DNA of 64,000 nucleotides, taken from the NCBI RefSeq assembly GCF_016093545.1, contig NZ_JADKYX010000024.1, positions 57,075 to 121,074 of the forward strand. Direction: 5' to 3'. Every line of letters starts with the position of its first letter. Position 1 is the stretch's first letter. Source of the DNA: Massilia rhizosphaerae (lineage in GTDB: Bacteria; Pseudomonadota; Gammaproteobacteria; Burkholderiales; Burkholderiaceae_D). The notes beneath the pieces are model-generated. The model worked only from the letters and a program-made list of their open reading frames with translations, did no database searches and was not told the origin of the DNA. The translations under genes were made by a program, and so were the position numbers. Positions 1 through 9,575 of the stretch are shown here, in pieces.

Positions 1-2699
1 CCGAAATCTCCCGTGTCGCACTGTTTGGAAAACTCAACGCGCTGTGCTACCGCGCGATCGAAAGCAGTACGGTGTTCTGCAAGCTGCGCGGCAACCCGTA
101 CGTGGAGATGGTCCACTGGGTGCACCAGATCCTGCAACTGCAGGACTCCGACCTGCACCGCATCATCCGCCACTACGAGCTGGACGCGGCCGTGCTGGCG
201 CGCGACATCACGGCCGCGCTGGACCGCCTGCCGCGCGGCGCCACGTCGGTGACGGACCTGTCGTCGCAGCTGGAAGAGACGGTGGAACGCGCGTGGGTGT
301 ACGGCACGCTGATGTTCGGCGAATCGTCGGTACGCAGCGGCCACCTGGTGTTCGGCATGCTCAAGACCTCGAACCTGCGCAACGCGCTGTACGCGATCAG
401 CCGCCAGTTCGAGCGCGTCAAGGCCGATGACCTGTCGGATCGCTTCGGCACCTTGCTGAAGGATTCGCCGGAAGCGAAGCTGGGCGCCAGCGACGGCTTC
501 CAGGCCGCCGCCCCCGGCGAGGAATCCGGCGCCATCGCGCCGGCGCAGATGGGCAAGCAGGAAGCGCTGAAGAAGTTCACCGTCGACCTGACGGAGCAGG
601 CGAGAAGCGGCAAGATGGATCCGATCGTCGGCCGCGACGACGAGATCCGGCAGATGGTCGACATCCTGATGCGCCGCCGCCAGAACAACCCGATCATGAT
701 CGGCGAGGCCGGCGTCGGCAAGACGGCCGTCGTGGAAGGTTTTGCCCAGCGCATCGCGCGCGGCGACGTGCCGCCCGCGCTGAAGGAAGTGCAGCTGCTG
801 GCGCTGGACGTGGGCCTGCTGCAGGCCGGCGCCAGCATGAAGGGCGAGTTCGAGCAGCGCCTGCGTTCCGTCATCGACGAAGTGCAGGCCAGCGAAAAGC
901 CCATCATCCTGTTCATCGACGAGACCCATACGCTGGTCGGCGCCGGCGGCGCGGCCGGCACGGGCGACGCGGCCAACCTGCTGAAACCGGCGCTGGCACG
1001 CGGCACCTTGCGCACGATCGGCGCGACCACGTTCGCCGAGTACAAGAAGCACATCGAGAAGGACCCGGCGCTGACTCGCCGCTTCCAGAGCATCCAGGTG
1101 GACGAGCCGAGCGAGGAGCGGGCGATCCGCATGATGCGCGGCGTGGCGTCGACGATGGAAAAACACCACAAGGTGCAGATCCTCGACGAAGCGCTGGAAG
1201 CGGCCGTGCGCCTGTCGCACCGCTACATCCCGGCGCGCCAGCTGCCGGATAAATCGGTGAGCCTGATCGACACGGCGTGCGCGCGCGTGGCCGTGAGCCT
1301 GCACGCGACGCCGGCCGAGGTGGACGACAGCCGCAAGCGCATCGAGGCGCTGAACGTGGAGATGGAGATCATCCGCCGCGAAGGCGCGATCGGCATCGAG
1401 GTGGCCGCGCGCGCCCACGAGACGGAAGCCGCGCTGGCCGCCGAGAAGGACCGCCTGGCCGGCCTGGAAGCGCGCTGGAACGAGGAGCGCGCGCTCGTCG
1501 ACGAGCTGCTGGCGTTGCGCGCGCAGCTGCGCGACGGCGCCCAGCCGGTCGAAGGCACGGGCTCCAAACTGGAAGCGGCGGCCGACTCGACGCCGCCGCA
1601 GGACGACGCCACGCGCGCCGCGCTGAAGGAACAGCTGCAGGCCGTGCAGGCGAAGCTGACCGCGCTGCAGGGCGAGACTCCGCTGATCCTGCCGACCGTC
1701 GACTACCAGGCCGTGGCGGCCGTCGTCGGCGACTGGACCGGCATCCCGGTCGGCCGCATGGCGAAGAACGAGATGGAGACGATTCTCAACATCGCGTCCA
1801 CCCTGAGCCAGCGCGTGATCGGCCAGGACCACGCGATGGAGATGATCGCCAAGCGCATCCAGACGTCGCGCGCGGGCCTGGACAATCCGAACAAGCCGAT
1901 CGGCGTGTTCATGCTGGCCGGTACGTCCGGCGTGGGCAAGACGGAAACGGCGCTGGCGCTGGCCGAGGCGTTGTACGGCGGCGAGCAGAATCTCATCACC
2001 ATCAACATGAGCGAGTATCAGGAAGCGCACACGGTGTCCACGCTGAAGGGCGCGCCGCCGGGCTACGTCGGCTACGGCGAGGGCGGCGTGCTGACGGAGG
2101 CCGTGCGCCGCCGGCCGTATTCCGTCGTGCTGCTCGACGAAGTGGAAAAGGCGCACCCGGACGTGCACGAGATGTTCTTCCAGGTCTTCGACAAAGGCTT
2201 CATGGAAGACGGCGAGGGCCGCTTCATCGATTTCAAGAACACGCTGATCATCCTGACGACGAACGCCGGCACGGACCTGATCGCGGGCCTGTGCAAGGAC
2301 CCGGACCTGATGCCCGATCCGGAAGGCATGGCCGGCGCCCTGCGCGCGCCGCTGCTGAAGGTGTTCCCGCCGGCGCTGCTGGGCCGCATCGTGACGATCC
2401 CGTACTATCCGCTGTCGGACGACATGCTGGGCAAGATCGTCAAGCTGCAACTCAACCGCATCAAGAAGCGCGTGGAGGCGCGCTACAAGATTCCGTTCGA
2501 GTACGGCGAGGACGTGGTCAAGCTGGTCGTGTCGCGCTGCACCGAGAGCGAATCGGGCGGCCGCATGATCGACGCGATCCTGACCAATACGATGCTGCCG
2601 GACGTGTCGAAAGAGTTCCTGGCGCGGATGATGGATGGGAAGCCCGTCGAGCGCGTGCAGGTCGGCGTCGCCGACGGGAATTTCCAGTACGTGTTTTGA
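1..2699 (+). CDS. clpV: T6SS AAA+ ATPase ClpV (TssH), 5' end cut by window
   Basis: ClpV disassembles the contracted TssB/TssC sheath in the cytoplasm so that T6SS subunits can be reused. The reading frame is open from the window edge and begins EISRVALFGKLN, the usual ClpV N-terminus, so only about two codons are missing. The N-terminal Clp repeat domain is followed by two AAA+ modules. The first has Walker A GEAGVGKT and Walker B ILFIDE; the second has Walker A GTSGVGKT and Walker B VVLLDE. A coiled-coil middle domain lies between them (roughly residues 420-570). About 898 visible residues match the family length. The N-terminus and the T6SS neighbours separate it from housekeeping ClpB. 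The sheath genes must lie to the left. Confidence 0.95.
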   Translation, partial: EISRVALFGKLNALCYRAIESSTVFCKLRGNPYVEMVHWVHQILQLQDSDLHRIIRHYELDAAVLARDITAALDRLPRGATSVTDLSSQLEETVERAWVYGTLMFGESSVRSGHLVFGMLKTSNLRNALYAISRQFERVKADDLSDRFGTLLKDSPEAKLGASDGFQAAAPGEESGAIAPAQMGKQEALKKFTVDLTEQARSGKMDPIVGRDDEIRQMVDILMRRRQNNPIMIGEAGVGKTAVVEGFAQRIARGDVPPALKEVQLLALDVGLLQAGASMKGEFEQRLRSVIDEVQASEKPIILFIDETHTLVGAGGAAGTGDAANLLKPALARGTLRTIGATTFAEYKKHIEKDPALTRRFQSIQVDEPSEERAIRMMRGVASTMEKHHKVQILDEALEAAVRLSHRYIPARQLPDKSVSLIDTACARVAVSLHATPAEVDDSRKRIEALNVEMEIIRREGAIGIEVAARAHETEAALAAEKDRLAGLEARWNEERALVDELLALRAQLRDGAQPVEGTGSKLEAAADSTPPQDDATRAALKEQLQAVQAKLTALQGETPLILPTVDYQAVAAVVGDWTGIPVGRMAKNEMETILNIASTLSQRVIGQDHAMEMIAKRIQTSRAGLDNPNKPIGVFMLAGTSGVGKTETALALAEALYGGEQNLITINMSEYQEAHTVSTLKGAPPGYVGYGEGGVLTEAVRRRPYSVVLLDEVEKAHPDVHEMFFQVFDKGFMEDGEGRFIDFKNTLIILTTNAGTDLIAGLCKDPDLMPDPEGMAGALRAPLLKVFPPALLGRIVTIPYYPLSDDMLGKIVKLQLNRIKKRVEARYKIPFEYGEDVVKLVVSRCTESESGGRMIDAILTNTMLPDVSKEFLARMMDGKPVERVQVGVADGNFQYVF

Positions 2700-2731
2700 A
2701 CCACTCGACTTAACTGAAACGGAATCGGACC

Positions 2732-3253
2732 ATGAGTTTGGGACATCAGGAAGAATATAACTGGGGCGCCAACGCGAACTGCTACGCGTTTGCCTGCAAT
2801 TGCCAGCATCCGGCAGTGGGCAATCCGCCGCGCACGGCGCGTCCCGGCGTGGCCGGCGGCCAGCCGGTGCAGAACAACGGCAATGTCGCGCAACTGATCG
2901 CCGGCGTGCTCGCCGACGGCGGCCATCTGGTCCAGCAGCTGGGCGGCGATCCGTCGGCGTTGCCGATCGTGCCCGCCAACAGCTATCTGGTCGCGATGCT
3001 GACGAATGCGGGCGGCTTCCACTTCATGAAGCGCGACGAACTGACCCGGCGCTGGAGTTGGAAGGACGCGAACCACGGTTCGGTGAAGCTCAACGTCCTG
3101 CACTTCCCGACCGATCATTACGTGTACGTGAACGACGCCAACCTGAACGACATCCTGGTCACCCACCGCGGCAACTATGTGTGGGCGTATAACCAGATGA
3201 CGTTCCAGACCTTTTTTGCGGTGTCCAACGGCGGCTTTCCCGTCGCCGGGTGA
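2732..3253 (+). CDS. Unrecognised 173-aa protein; candidate T6SS cargo with cysteine-peptidase-like motifs
   Basis: I do not recognise a named family. The N-terminus has an N-C-Y-A-F-A motif around Cys17. A G-F-H-F-M-K-R-D motif around His97 is followed by W-S-W-K-D. A Cys near the N-terminus in NCYxFA and a later His in a GFHF/Y context resemble the layout of papain-like or NlpC/P60-like cysteine hydrolases. This is inference from motifs only. No signal peptide or membrane segment is visible. It lies between clpV and the PAAR-like and vgrG genes, where cargo effectors are often encoded, and is followed 28 nt later by another unknown small gene that could be its partner. The ribosome binding site is weak. 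Confidence 0.6.
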   Translation: MSLGHQEEYNWGANANCYAFACNCQHPAVGNPPRTARPGVAGGQPVQNNGNVAQLIAGVLADGGHLVQQLGGDPSALPIVPANSYLVAMLTNAGGFHFMKRDELTRRWSWKDANHGSVKLNVLHFPTDHYVYVNDANLNDILVTHRGNYVWAYNQMTFQTFFAVSNGGFPVAG

Positions 3254-3281
3254 TTTCTAACGAAACGAAAGGGGAACGATC

Positions 3282-3698
3282 ATGCTGTCACCTATTCTTG
3301 TCGGCCACATCGCGAACTGGGCCAACGCAGGTTTTCCATGCGTGAAGGAGTTGTTCGTCTATCGTTACCAGGCGGCGTACCCGAATACCTTCGTGAAGAT
3401 CTGGGTCACGGCGACTGTCGGCGGCGTGGTGCGTCCATGGGTGTGCCAGGACGTCCATTACGACAATGCCGGCGCCCTGCAGGCATTGGGCGGCTTCTGG
3501 CTCCAGGGCCATCACGGCGCCGCGAACCCGGAACAGGAGTGGCAAAACCACCCGGCGTCGCCGATGCGCGCGCAGCTGTACAACGATATCGTCGCGGTCG
3601 TGCCGGCCAATGCACCGGACAAGAGGACCAGCTTGAACTGGACGACCGTGATGGAATTCCTGAACCATATCGACGTGCAGGCGCCGGTGTCCGGCTGA
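3282..3698 (+). CDS. Unrecognised 138-aa protein; candidate partner or immunity protein
   Basis: This small protein has no recognised domain, signal peptide or membrane segment. It is rich in aromatic residues (several Trp, Tyr and Phe) and begins MLSPILVGHIANW. A good AGGGGA ribosome binding site precedes the ATG by about 7 nt. It sits directly downstream of the possible cysteine-hydrolase gene and 19 nt upstream of the DUF4280 gene, so all are probably co-transcribed. Position suggests an immunity protein or a second cargo protein. Against immunity to a periplasmic enzyme is the lack of an export signal. Confidence 0.55.
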   Translation: MLSPILVGHIANWANAGFPCVKELFVYRYQAAYPNTFVKIWVTATVGGVVRPWVCQDVHYDNAGALQALGGFWLQGHHGAANPEQEWQNHPASPMRAQLYNDIVAVVPANAPDKRTSLNWTTVMEFLNHIDVQAPVSG

Positions 3699-3717
3699 CG
3701 GCGCCGAGGACGACGCC

Positions 3718-4107
3718 ATGCCAAACCAAGTGTCGATGGGCGCCATGATGACGTGTACTTTCGGTGCCGCGCCGTCTTCGCTCGTGGTCCTGCCGAAGAA
3801 CAAGGTGCTGGCGGAGGGTCCGCCGGCCGCCAACATCATGGACCACATCCCGCTCGTGAACATCATGCCGTTCGGGGTGTGCAACTCGCCCGCCAACCCG
3901 ACCGTGGCCGCCGCCACGGCCGCGGCGCTGGGCGTGCTCACGCCCATGCCGTGCGTGCCGGCGACGTCCGCGCCGTGGGTGCCGGGTGCACCGACGGTCC
4001 TCATCTCCAACATGCCGGCGCTCGACAACGTCTCCAAGTGCATGTGCAACTGGGGCGGCGTGATCGGCTTCACGAATGCCGGCACCGTCAAGACCATGAT
4101 CCCTTAA
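3718..4107 (+). CDS. PAAR-like DUF4280 protein, probable T6SS spike tip
   Basis: PAAR and PAAR-like proteins cap the VgrG spike and connect effectors to it. The 129 residues carry the DUF4280 pattern: N-terminal GAMMTCTFGAAPS, a central NIMPFGVCNSPANP segment, an LTPMPC segment and a C-terminal C-M-C-N-W-G-G motif. The conserved cysteines could bind metal as in PAAR cones, but that is inference. There is no extra C-terminal domain, so the protein is a bare tip. A GAGGA ribosome binding site precedes the ATG. It is followed 20 nt later by vgrG, fitting assembly on that spike. Confidence 0.82.
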   Translation: MPNQVSMGAMMTCTFGAAPSSLVVLPKNKVLAEGPPAANIMDHIPLVNIMPFGVCNSPANPTVAAATAAALGVLTPMPCVPATSAPWVPGAPTVLISNMPALDNVSKCMCNWGGVIGFTNAGTVKTMIP

Positions 4108-4127
4108 CCTAGCCAGCCTGTTTTCGC

Positions 4128-6197
4128 ATGCCCATCCTGCCCACCCAGACCCACCGCGAAGTCGCCGTCAAGACCACCCTCGGCGACGACGTGCTGCTGT
4201 TCAAGCGCATGCAATGCAGCGAGGCGCTGGGCCGCCTGTTCGAATTCCACATCGAGCTGGCGTCCGAGCGGAGCGACGTCAAGATCGCCGACGTCCTCGG
4301 CAAGGGCATGACCGTGAGCCTCGACCTGCCGCAGGGCGGGAAGCGCCACTTCCACGGCATCGTGACGCGGTTCGCCTACCAGGGCTGGCGCGACGGCAAG
4401 CCGGCCTATCTCGCGGTCGTGCATCCGAGCCTGTGGCTGCTGACGCGCGCGACCAACTGCCGCATCTTCCAGGAGAAGAGCGCGATCGACATCGTCAAGG
4501 CCGTCACCGGCGCGTACGGCGTGGCGATCGAATTGGACGAGCGCATGTTGTCGGGCACGCCGGCGGTGCGCGAATACTGCGTGCAGTACCGCGAAAGCGA
4601 CTTCAATTTCGTCTGCCGCCTGCTGGAGGAAGAGGGCATCTACTTCTACTTCACGCACGCGGAAGACAAGCACACGATGGTGCTGGCCGACGGCTACGGC
4701 GCGCACGCCACCGCGAGCGGCTACGACACCATCCCGTTCCGCGACGAGGAAACCGCGCGCGACGCGCTGGAGGAAGCCGTGACGCGCTTCCATCCGAGCG
4801 GCGAGATCGCGCCGAGCGTGATGGTGCTGAACGACTTCGATTTCGAGAAGGCCTCGTCCAGCGTCGATGGCGGCCTGCTGGTCAAGTCCACGGTGCCGGC
4901 GCCGTTCGGGCAGAAGAGTTACGAACACTACGACTACCCCGGGCGCTACCTCGTGACGGATACGGGCAACACGTTCGCGCGCGGCCGCATGGAGGCGCTG
5001 CACGGGCAGGGCGAACGCATCGACGCGGAAGGAAATGCGCGCGGGCTGACGACGGGCGCGCTGTTCACGCTGGCCGAGCATCCGCGCGACGACCAGAATC
5101 GCGTCTTCCTGGTCACGTCCGCCGAGACGGACATCACGGGCACCGATTACCGCTCCGACGGGGGCGCCGGCGGGCCCGATTTCCGCTGCCGGTTCCAGGC
5201 GATCGGCAAGGAGCACAGCTACCGCGCGCCGGCCACGGCGCGCAAGCCGTTCGTGCAGGGACCGCAGACGGCGATGGTCGTCGGCAAGTCGGGCGAGGAG
5301 ATCTGGACCGACAAGTACGGCCGCATCAAGGTGCAATTCCACTGGGACCGCGACGGCAAGAGCGACGAGGCCAGTTCGTGCTGGGTGCGCGTGCAGCAGG
5401 GCTGGGCCGGCAAGGGCTGGGGCATGATGTTCGTGCCGCGCATCGGCATGGAAGTCGTCGTCACCTTCCTGGAGGGCGACCCGGACCGGCCGCTCGTCAC
5501 GGGCTGCGTCTACAACAGCGACAGCATGCCGCCGTACACGCTGCCGGACGAGCAGACCAAATCGACCGTCAAGTCGAACACGTCCAAGGGCGGCAACGGC
5601 TTCAACGAGATCCGCTTCGAGGACAAGAAGGACAGCGAGGAAATCTTCGTCCAGGCCGAGAAGGATTTCAACCGCGTCGTGAAGAACAACGACACGCTCA
5701 AGGTCGGCTTCGAGAAGAAGGACAAGGGCGACCAGACCATCCAGATCGCCAACGACCAGAGCCTCGACGTCGGCAACGACCGCAAGGTGCACGTGACGAA
5801 CGACCAGACGGTCGCCATCGACAACAACCTGTCCACGACGGTCAAGAACGACGAGACGCGCAAGGTCGAGAACAACCAGACCCTGAACATCACCAATGAC
5901 CGCAAGCTCGACGTGGGCGGCGACCAGACCACGGCCATCACCGGCAACCATAAGGTGTCGGTCACGGGCGACCAGAAGGTGACCGTGTCGAAGACCATCG
6001 TCATGGAGGCCACCACGTCGATCGAGCTGAAGGTCGGCGGCAGCAGCATCAAGATCGAGGCGGCCAAGATCACGATCAAGTCGCCGGAAATCGCGGTGCA
6101 GTCCGACGCCAACACGGAGATCAAGGCCGGCGCGATGATGACGGTGAAGTCCGGCGCCATCATGACCATCGAAGGCGCGCTCGTGAAGATCAATTGA
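4128..6197 (+). CDS. vgrG: T6SS spike protein VgrG (TssI)
   Basis: VgrG forms the trimeric puncturing spike on top of the Hcp tube. The 689 residues have the standard order: a gp27-like base (about 1-380), a gp5-like OB fold with the Y-G-R-I-K-V-Q-F-H-W-D motif (around residues 400-415) and R-V-Q-Q-G-W-A-G, then a repetitive beta-prism with N-D-x-T repeats (about 510-620) and a tail ending near M-T-I-E-G-A. There is no C-terminal effector domain, so it is a structural spike. It is flanked by the PAAR-like gene and a FecR-domain gene in one transcription unit. Confidence 0.96.
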   Translation: MPILPTQTHREVAVKTTLGDDVLLFKRMQCSEALGRLFEFHIELASERSDVKIADVLGKGMTVSLDLPQGGKRHFHGIVTRFAYQGWRDGKPAYLAVVHPSLWLLTRATNCRIFQEKSAIDIVKAVTGAYGVAIELDERMLSGTPAVREYCVQYRESDFNFVCRLLEEEGIYFYFTHAEDKHTMVLADGYGAHATASGYDTIPFRDEETARDALEEAVTRFHPSGEIAPSVMVLNDFDFEKASSSVDGGLLVKSTVPAPFGQKSYEHYDYPGRYLVTDTGNTFARGRMEALHGQGERIDAEGNARGLTTGALFTLAEHPRDDQNRVFLVTSAETDITGTDYRSDGGAGGPDFRCRFQAIGKEHSYRAPATARKPFVQGPQTAMVVGKSGEEIWTDKYGRIKVQFHWDRDGKSDEASSCWVRVQQGWAGKGWGMMFVPRIGMEVVVTFLEGDPDRPLVTGCVYNSDSMPPYTLPDEQTKSTVKSNTSKGGNGFNEIRFEDKKDSEEIFVQAEKDFNRVVKNNDTLKVGFEKKDKGDQTIQIANDQSLDVGNDRKVHVTNDQTVAIDNNLSTTVKNDETRKVENNQTLNITNDRKLDVGGDQTTAITGNHKVSVTGDQKVTVSKTIVMEATTSIELKVGGSSIKIEAAKITIKSPEIAVQSDANTEIKAGAMMTVKSGAIMTIEGALVKIN

Positions 6198-6204
6198 GAA
6201 AGCC

Positions 6205-7104
6205 ATGCGTATCCGTTTCCGTACTCGTATCCTGTTCGCCTGCCTGACGCTGGCCGCCGCGACGCTCCGGGCCGAGGAACCTGCCGCGGCCGAGGGCGCG
6301 CCGGCCGCACAGGCGCAGTCCGCGCAGCGCGCGGTGCTGACGGTCGCCGACCAGCCGCTGCGCCTGATCCGCGGCGCGGCGGTCTACCGGGCCGGCAGCG
6401 GCGTCGCCGTGCAGAAGGACGACATCCTCGAAACCGCGGACGTCGGCGCGCAGGTCGAAGCCGGCGCCGGCGCCATCGTGGCCCTCGGCCCGCACAGCCG
6501 CGCGCTCGTGGCGAGCCTGGCGGTGGATGGCAAGTCGCCGGTCGAGATGGAGCTGCTGCAGGGCTGGATCAAGGTGTACGCGAAGGGCCGCCGCGCGGTC
6601 GTCGTCACGCCCGCGCTGCAGGTGACGCTGGCGTCCGGCTCGACGATCGTGCACGCGGGCGGCGACCTGGATGCCGTGTTCGCGGAAGAGGGCGACCAGC
6701 AGGTGGCGCGCGTGGACGACAAGGGCCGGGCGGGCCCCGCGCTCAAGCTGGCCGTCGAACAGTATGCCGGCGTCGAAGCCGGCAAGCCGCGCCTGGCGCC
6801 GGGCCGGCCGCCGCATGCGTTCGTGAGCGCGTTGCCGCCGTCCTTCCGCGACCATCTGGCGCCGGCGCCGGACGTGAAAAACCCCGGAAAGGTGGCGCCG
6901 ACCAGGGAACGCGAAGCCGATTTCGCCGACGTCGACGACTGGCTGGCGTCGACGCTGCCGGCGCGCCGGCGCTTCGTCGCGCGTTTCAAACCGCGCTTGT
7001 CCGATCCGGACTTCCGCAAGGCGCTCGACCGCGCGCTCGGCCGCAGCCCCGAGTGGAAACCGGTGCTGCATCCGGCCAAGGCGTCCGACGGTTCGCTGTT
7101 CTGA
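6205..7104 (+). CDS. FecR-domain periplasmic protein of the T6SS locus
   Basis: The 299-residue protein starts with a Sec signal peptide (arginine-rich start, hydrophobic LFACLTLAAATLRA, cut near residue 22). Residues about 45-150 look like a FecR-type domain (LRLIRGAAVYRAGSG, a GAGAIVALGPHS segment, LLQGWIKVYAKG). The C-terminal half is Pro/Ala/Arg-rich with no recognised domain. FecR-like domains are usually periplasmic sensing or scaffold modules; no specific T6SS role is known to me. It begins 7 nt after vgrG and precedes the haem-binding sensor gene, so a part in envelope sensing is a reasonable guess. Confidence 0.7.
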   Translation: MRIRFRTRILFACLTLAAATLRAEEPAAAEGAPAAQAQSAQRAVLTVADQPLRLIRGAAVYRAGSGVAVQKDDILETADVGAQVEAGAGAIVALGPHSRALVASLAVDGKSPVEMELLQGWIKVYAKGRRAVVVTPALQVTLASGSTIVHAGGDLDAVFAEEGDQQVARVDDKGRAGPALKLAVEQYAGVEAGKPRLAPGRPPHAFVSALPPSFRDHLAPAPDVKNPGKVAPTREREADFADVDDWLASTLPARRRFVARFKPRLSDPDFRKALDRALGRSPEWKPVLHPAKASDGSLF

Positions 7105-7141
7105 CGCCGGGCCACACAGAATTCAATCAGGAGAACACATC

Positions 7142-8020
7142 ATGAAACTTTCGATCGCCGCCAAATTCAACCTGGTGTTCGTGTCGATCTTCGCCGTCGG
7201 CTTCCTCGCCGCCGGCGTCGTCGCCGACCGCCTGCTCAAGCAGAGCGCGCGCGAGGAAACCCTGCAGAACGCGCGCCTGCTGCTGGAAGCGGCCAAGAGC
7301 GTGCGCGGCTACACCGCGAGCCAGATCCAGCCGCTGCTCAAGAACCAGATGAAATTCGAGTTCCACCCGCAGTCGGTGCCGTCGTATTCCGCCGTTGAAA
7401 ACCTCAACGTGATCCTCAAGTCCTACCCCGACTTCGCGTACAAGGAGGCGACGCTGAATCCGACCAACCTGCGCGACAAGGCGTCGGACTGGGAGGTGGA
7501 CGTCATCCAGACCCTGCGCAACAAGCCGGACATGAAGGAATTCGTCGGCGAGCGCGACACCGCGACTGGCCACAGCCTGTACATCGCGCGCCCGCTGCAG
7601 ATCAAGGACCCGGTCTGCCTGAGCTGCCACACGACGGCCAACGAGGCGCCGAAGACCATGGTCGACATCTACGGCCCGAACAACGGCTTCGGCTGGAAGC
7701 TGAACGAAGTGGTGGGCGCCCAGGTGATCTCGGTGCCGATGGCCGTGCCGCTGGCGCGCGCCAACTCGATTTTCAAGACCTTCATGCTGTCGCTGTTCGG
7801 CGTGTTCGTCGCCGTCTTCATCGCGCTCAACGTGATGGTGCACCTGTTCGTCACGCGCCGCATCAAGCGCCTGGCGCTCGTCGCCGACGACGTCAGCATG
7901 GGCAAGTTCGAGGCCGACGAATTCGACGTCAAGGGCAACGACGAGATCAGCGGCCTGGGTCGCTCGTTCAACCGCATGCGTACGAGCTTGAATAGCGCAC
8001 TCAAGATGCTGGAAGAGTAA
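7142..8020 (+). CDS. DUF3365 (Tll0287-like) haem-binding membrane sensor with HAMP domain
   Basis: The protein (292 aa) has a first membrane segment at residues about 8-28, a periplasmic domain, a second membrane segment at about 206-232 and a cytoplasmic HAMP domain to the C-terminus. The periplasmic part carries C-L-S-C-H at residues 159-163, a c-type haem attachment motif typical of the DUF3365/Tll0287-like family. There is no kinase, cyclase or methyl-accepting output domain, so the signal must pass to a partner. The next gene, 14 nt downstream, is a soluble Ser/Thr kinase, the obvious candidate. An AGGAG site precedes the ATG. Confidence 0.85.
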   Translation: MKLSIAAKFNLVFVSIFAVGFLAAGVVADRLLKQSAREETLQNARLLLEAAKSVRGYTASQIQPLLKNQMKFEFHPQSVPSYSAVENLNVILKSYPDFAYKEATLNPTNLRDKASDWEVDVIQTLRNKPDMKEFVGERDTATGHSLYIARPLQIKDPVCLSCHTTANEAPKTMVDIYGPNNGFGWKLNEVVGAQVISVPMAVPLARANSIFKTFMLSLFGVFVAVFIALNVMVHLFVTRRIKRLALVADDVSMGKFEADEFDVKGNDEISGLGRSFNRMRTSLNSALKMLEE

Positions 8021-8034
8021 GGCAAGGCAGGACA

Positions 8035-9519
<1,485 letters not shown>

Positions 9520-9546
9520 GGGCTGGGTTCCGACAACATGCAACTG

Positions 9547-9552
9547 TATAAT
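9547..9552 (+). promoter_or_regulatory. Possible -10 box upstream of tagH
   Basis: A perfect TATAAT lies in the 56-nt gap between the kinase gene and tagH, 24 nt before the tagH ATG. No good -35 box is found at 16-18 nt upstream (the nearest, TTCCGA at 9528-9533, is too close). It could give separate expression of tagH-tssK-tssL-tssM-tagF. Confidence 0.3.
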
Positions 9553-9575
9553 CGTTCGACTACCCCAGGACTCCC

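Noticed and set aside
4104..6206. 700-codon minus-strand open frame opposite vgrG
   Set aside because: Val/Leu/His-rich translation mirrors VgrG codon bias. VgrG is certain.
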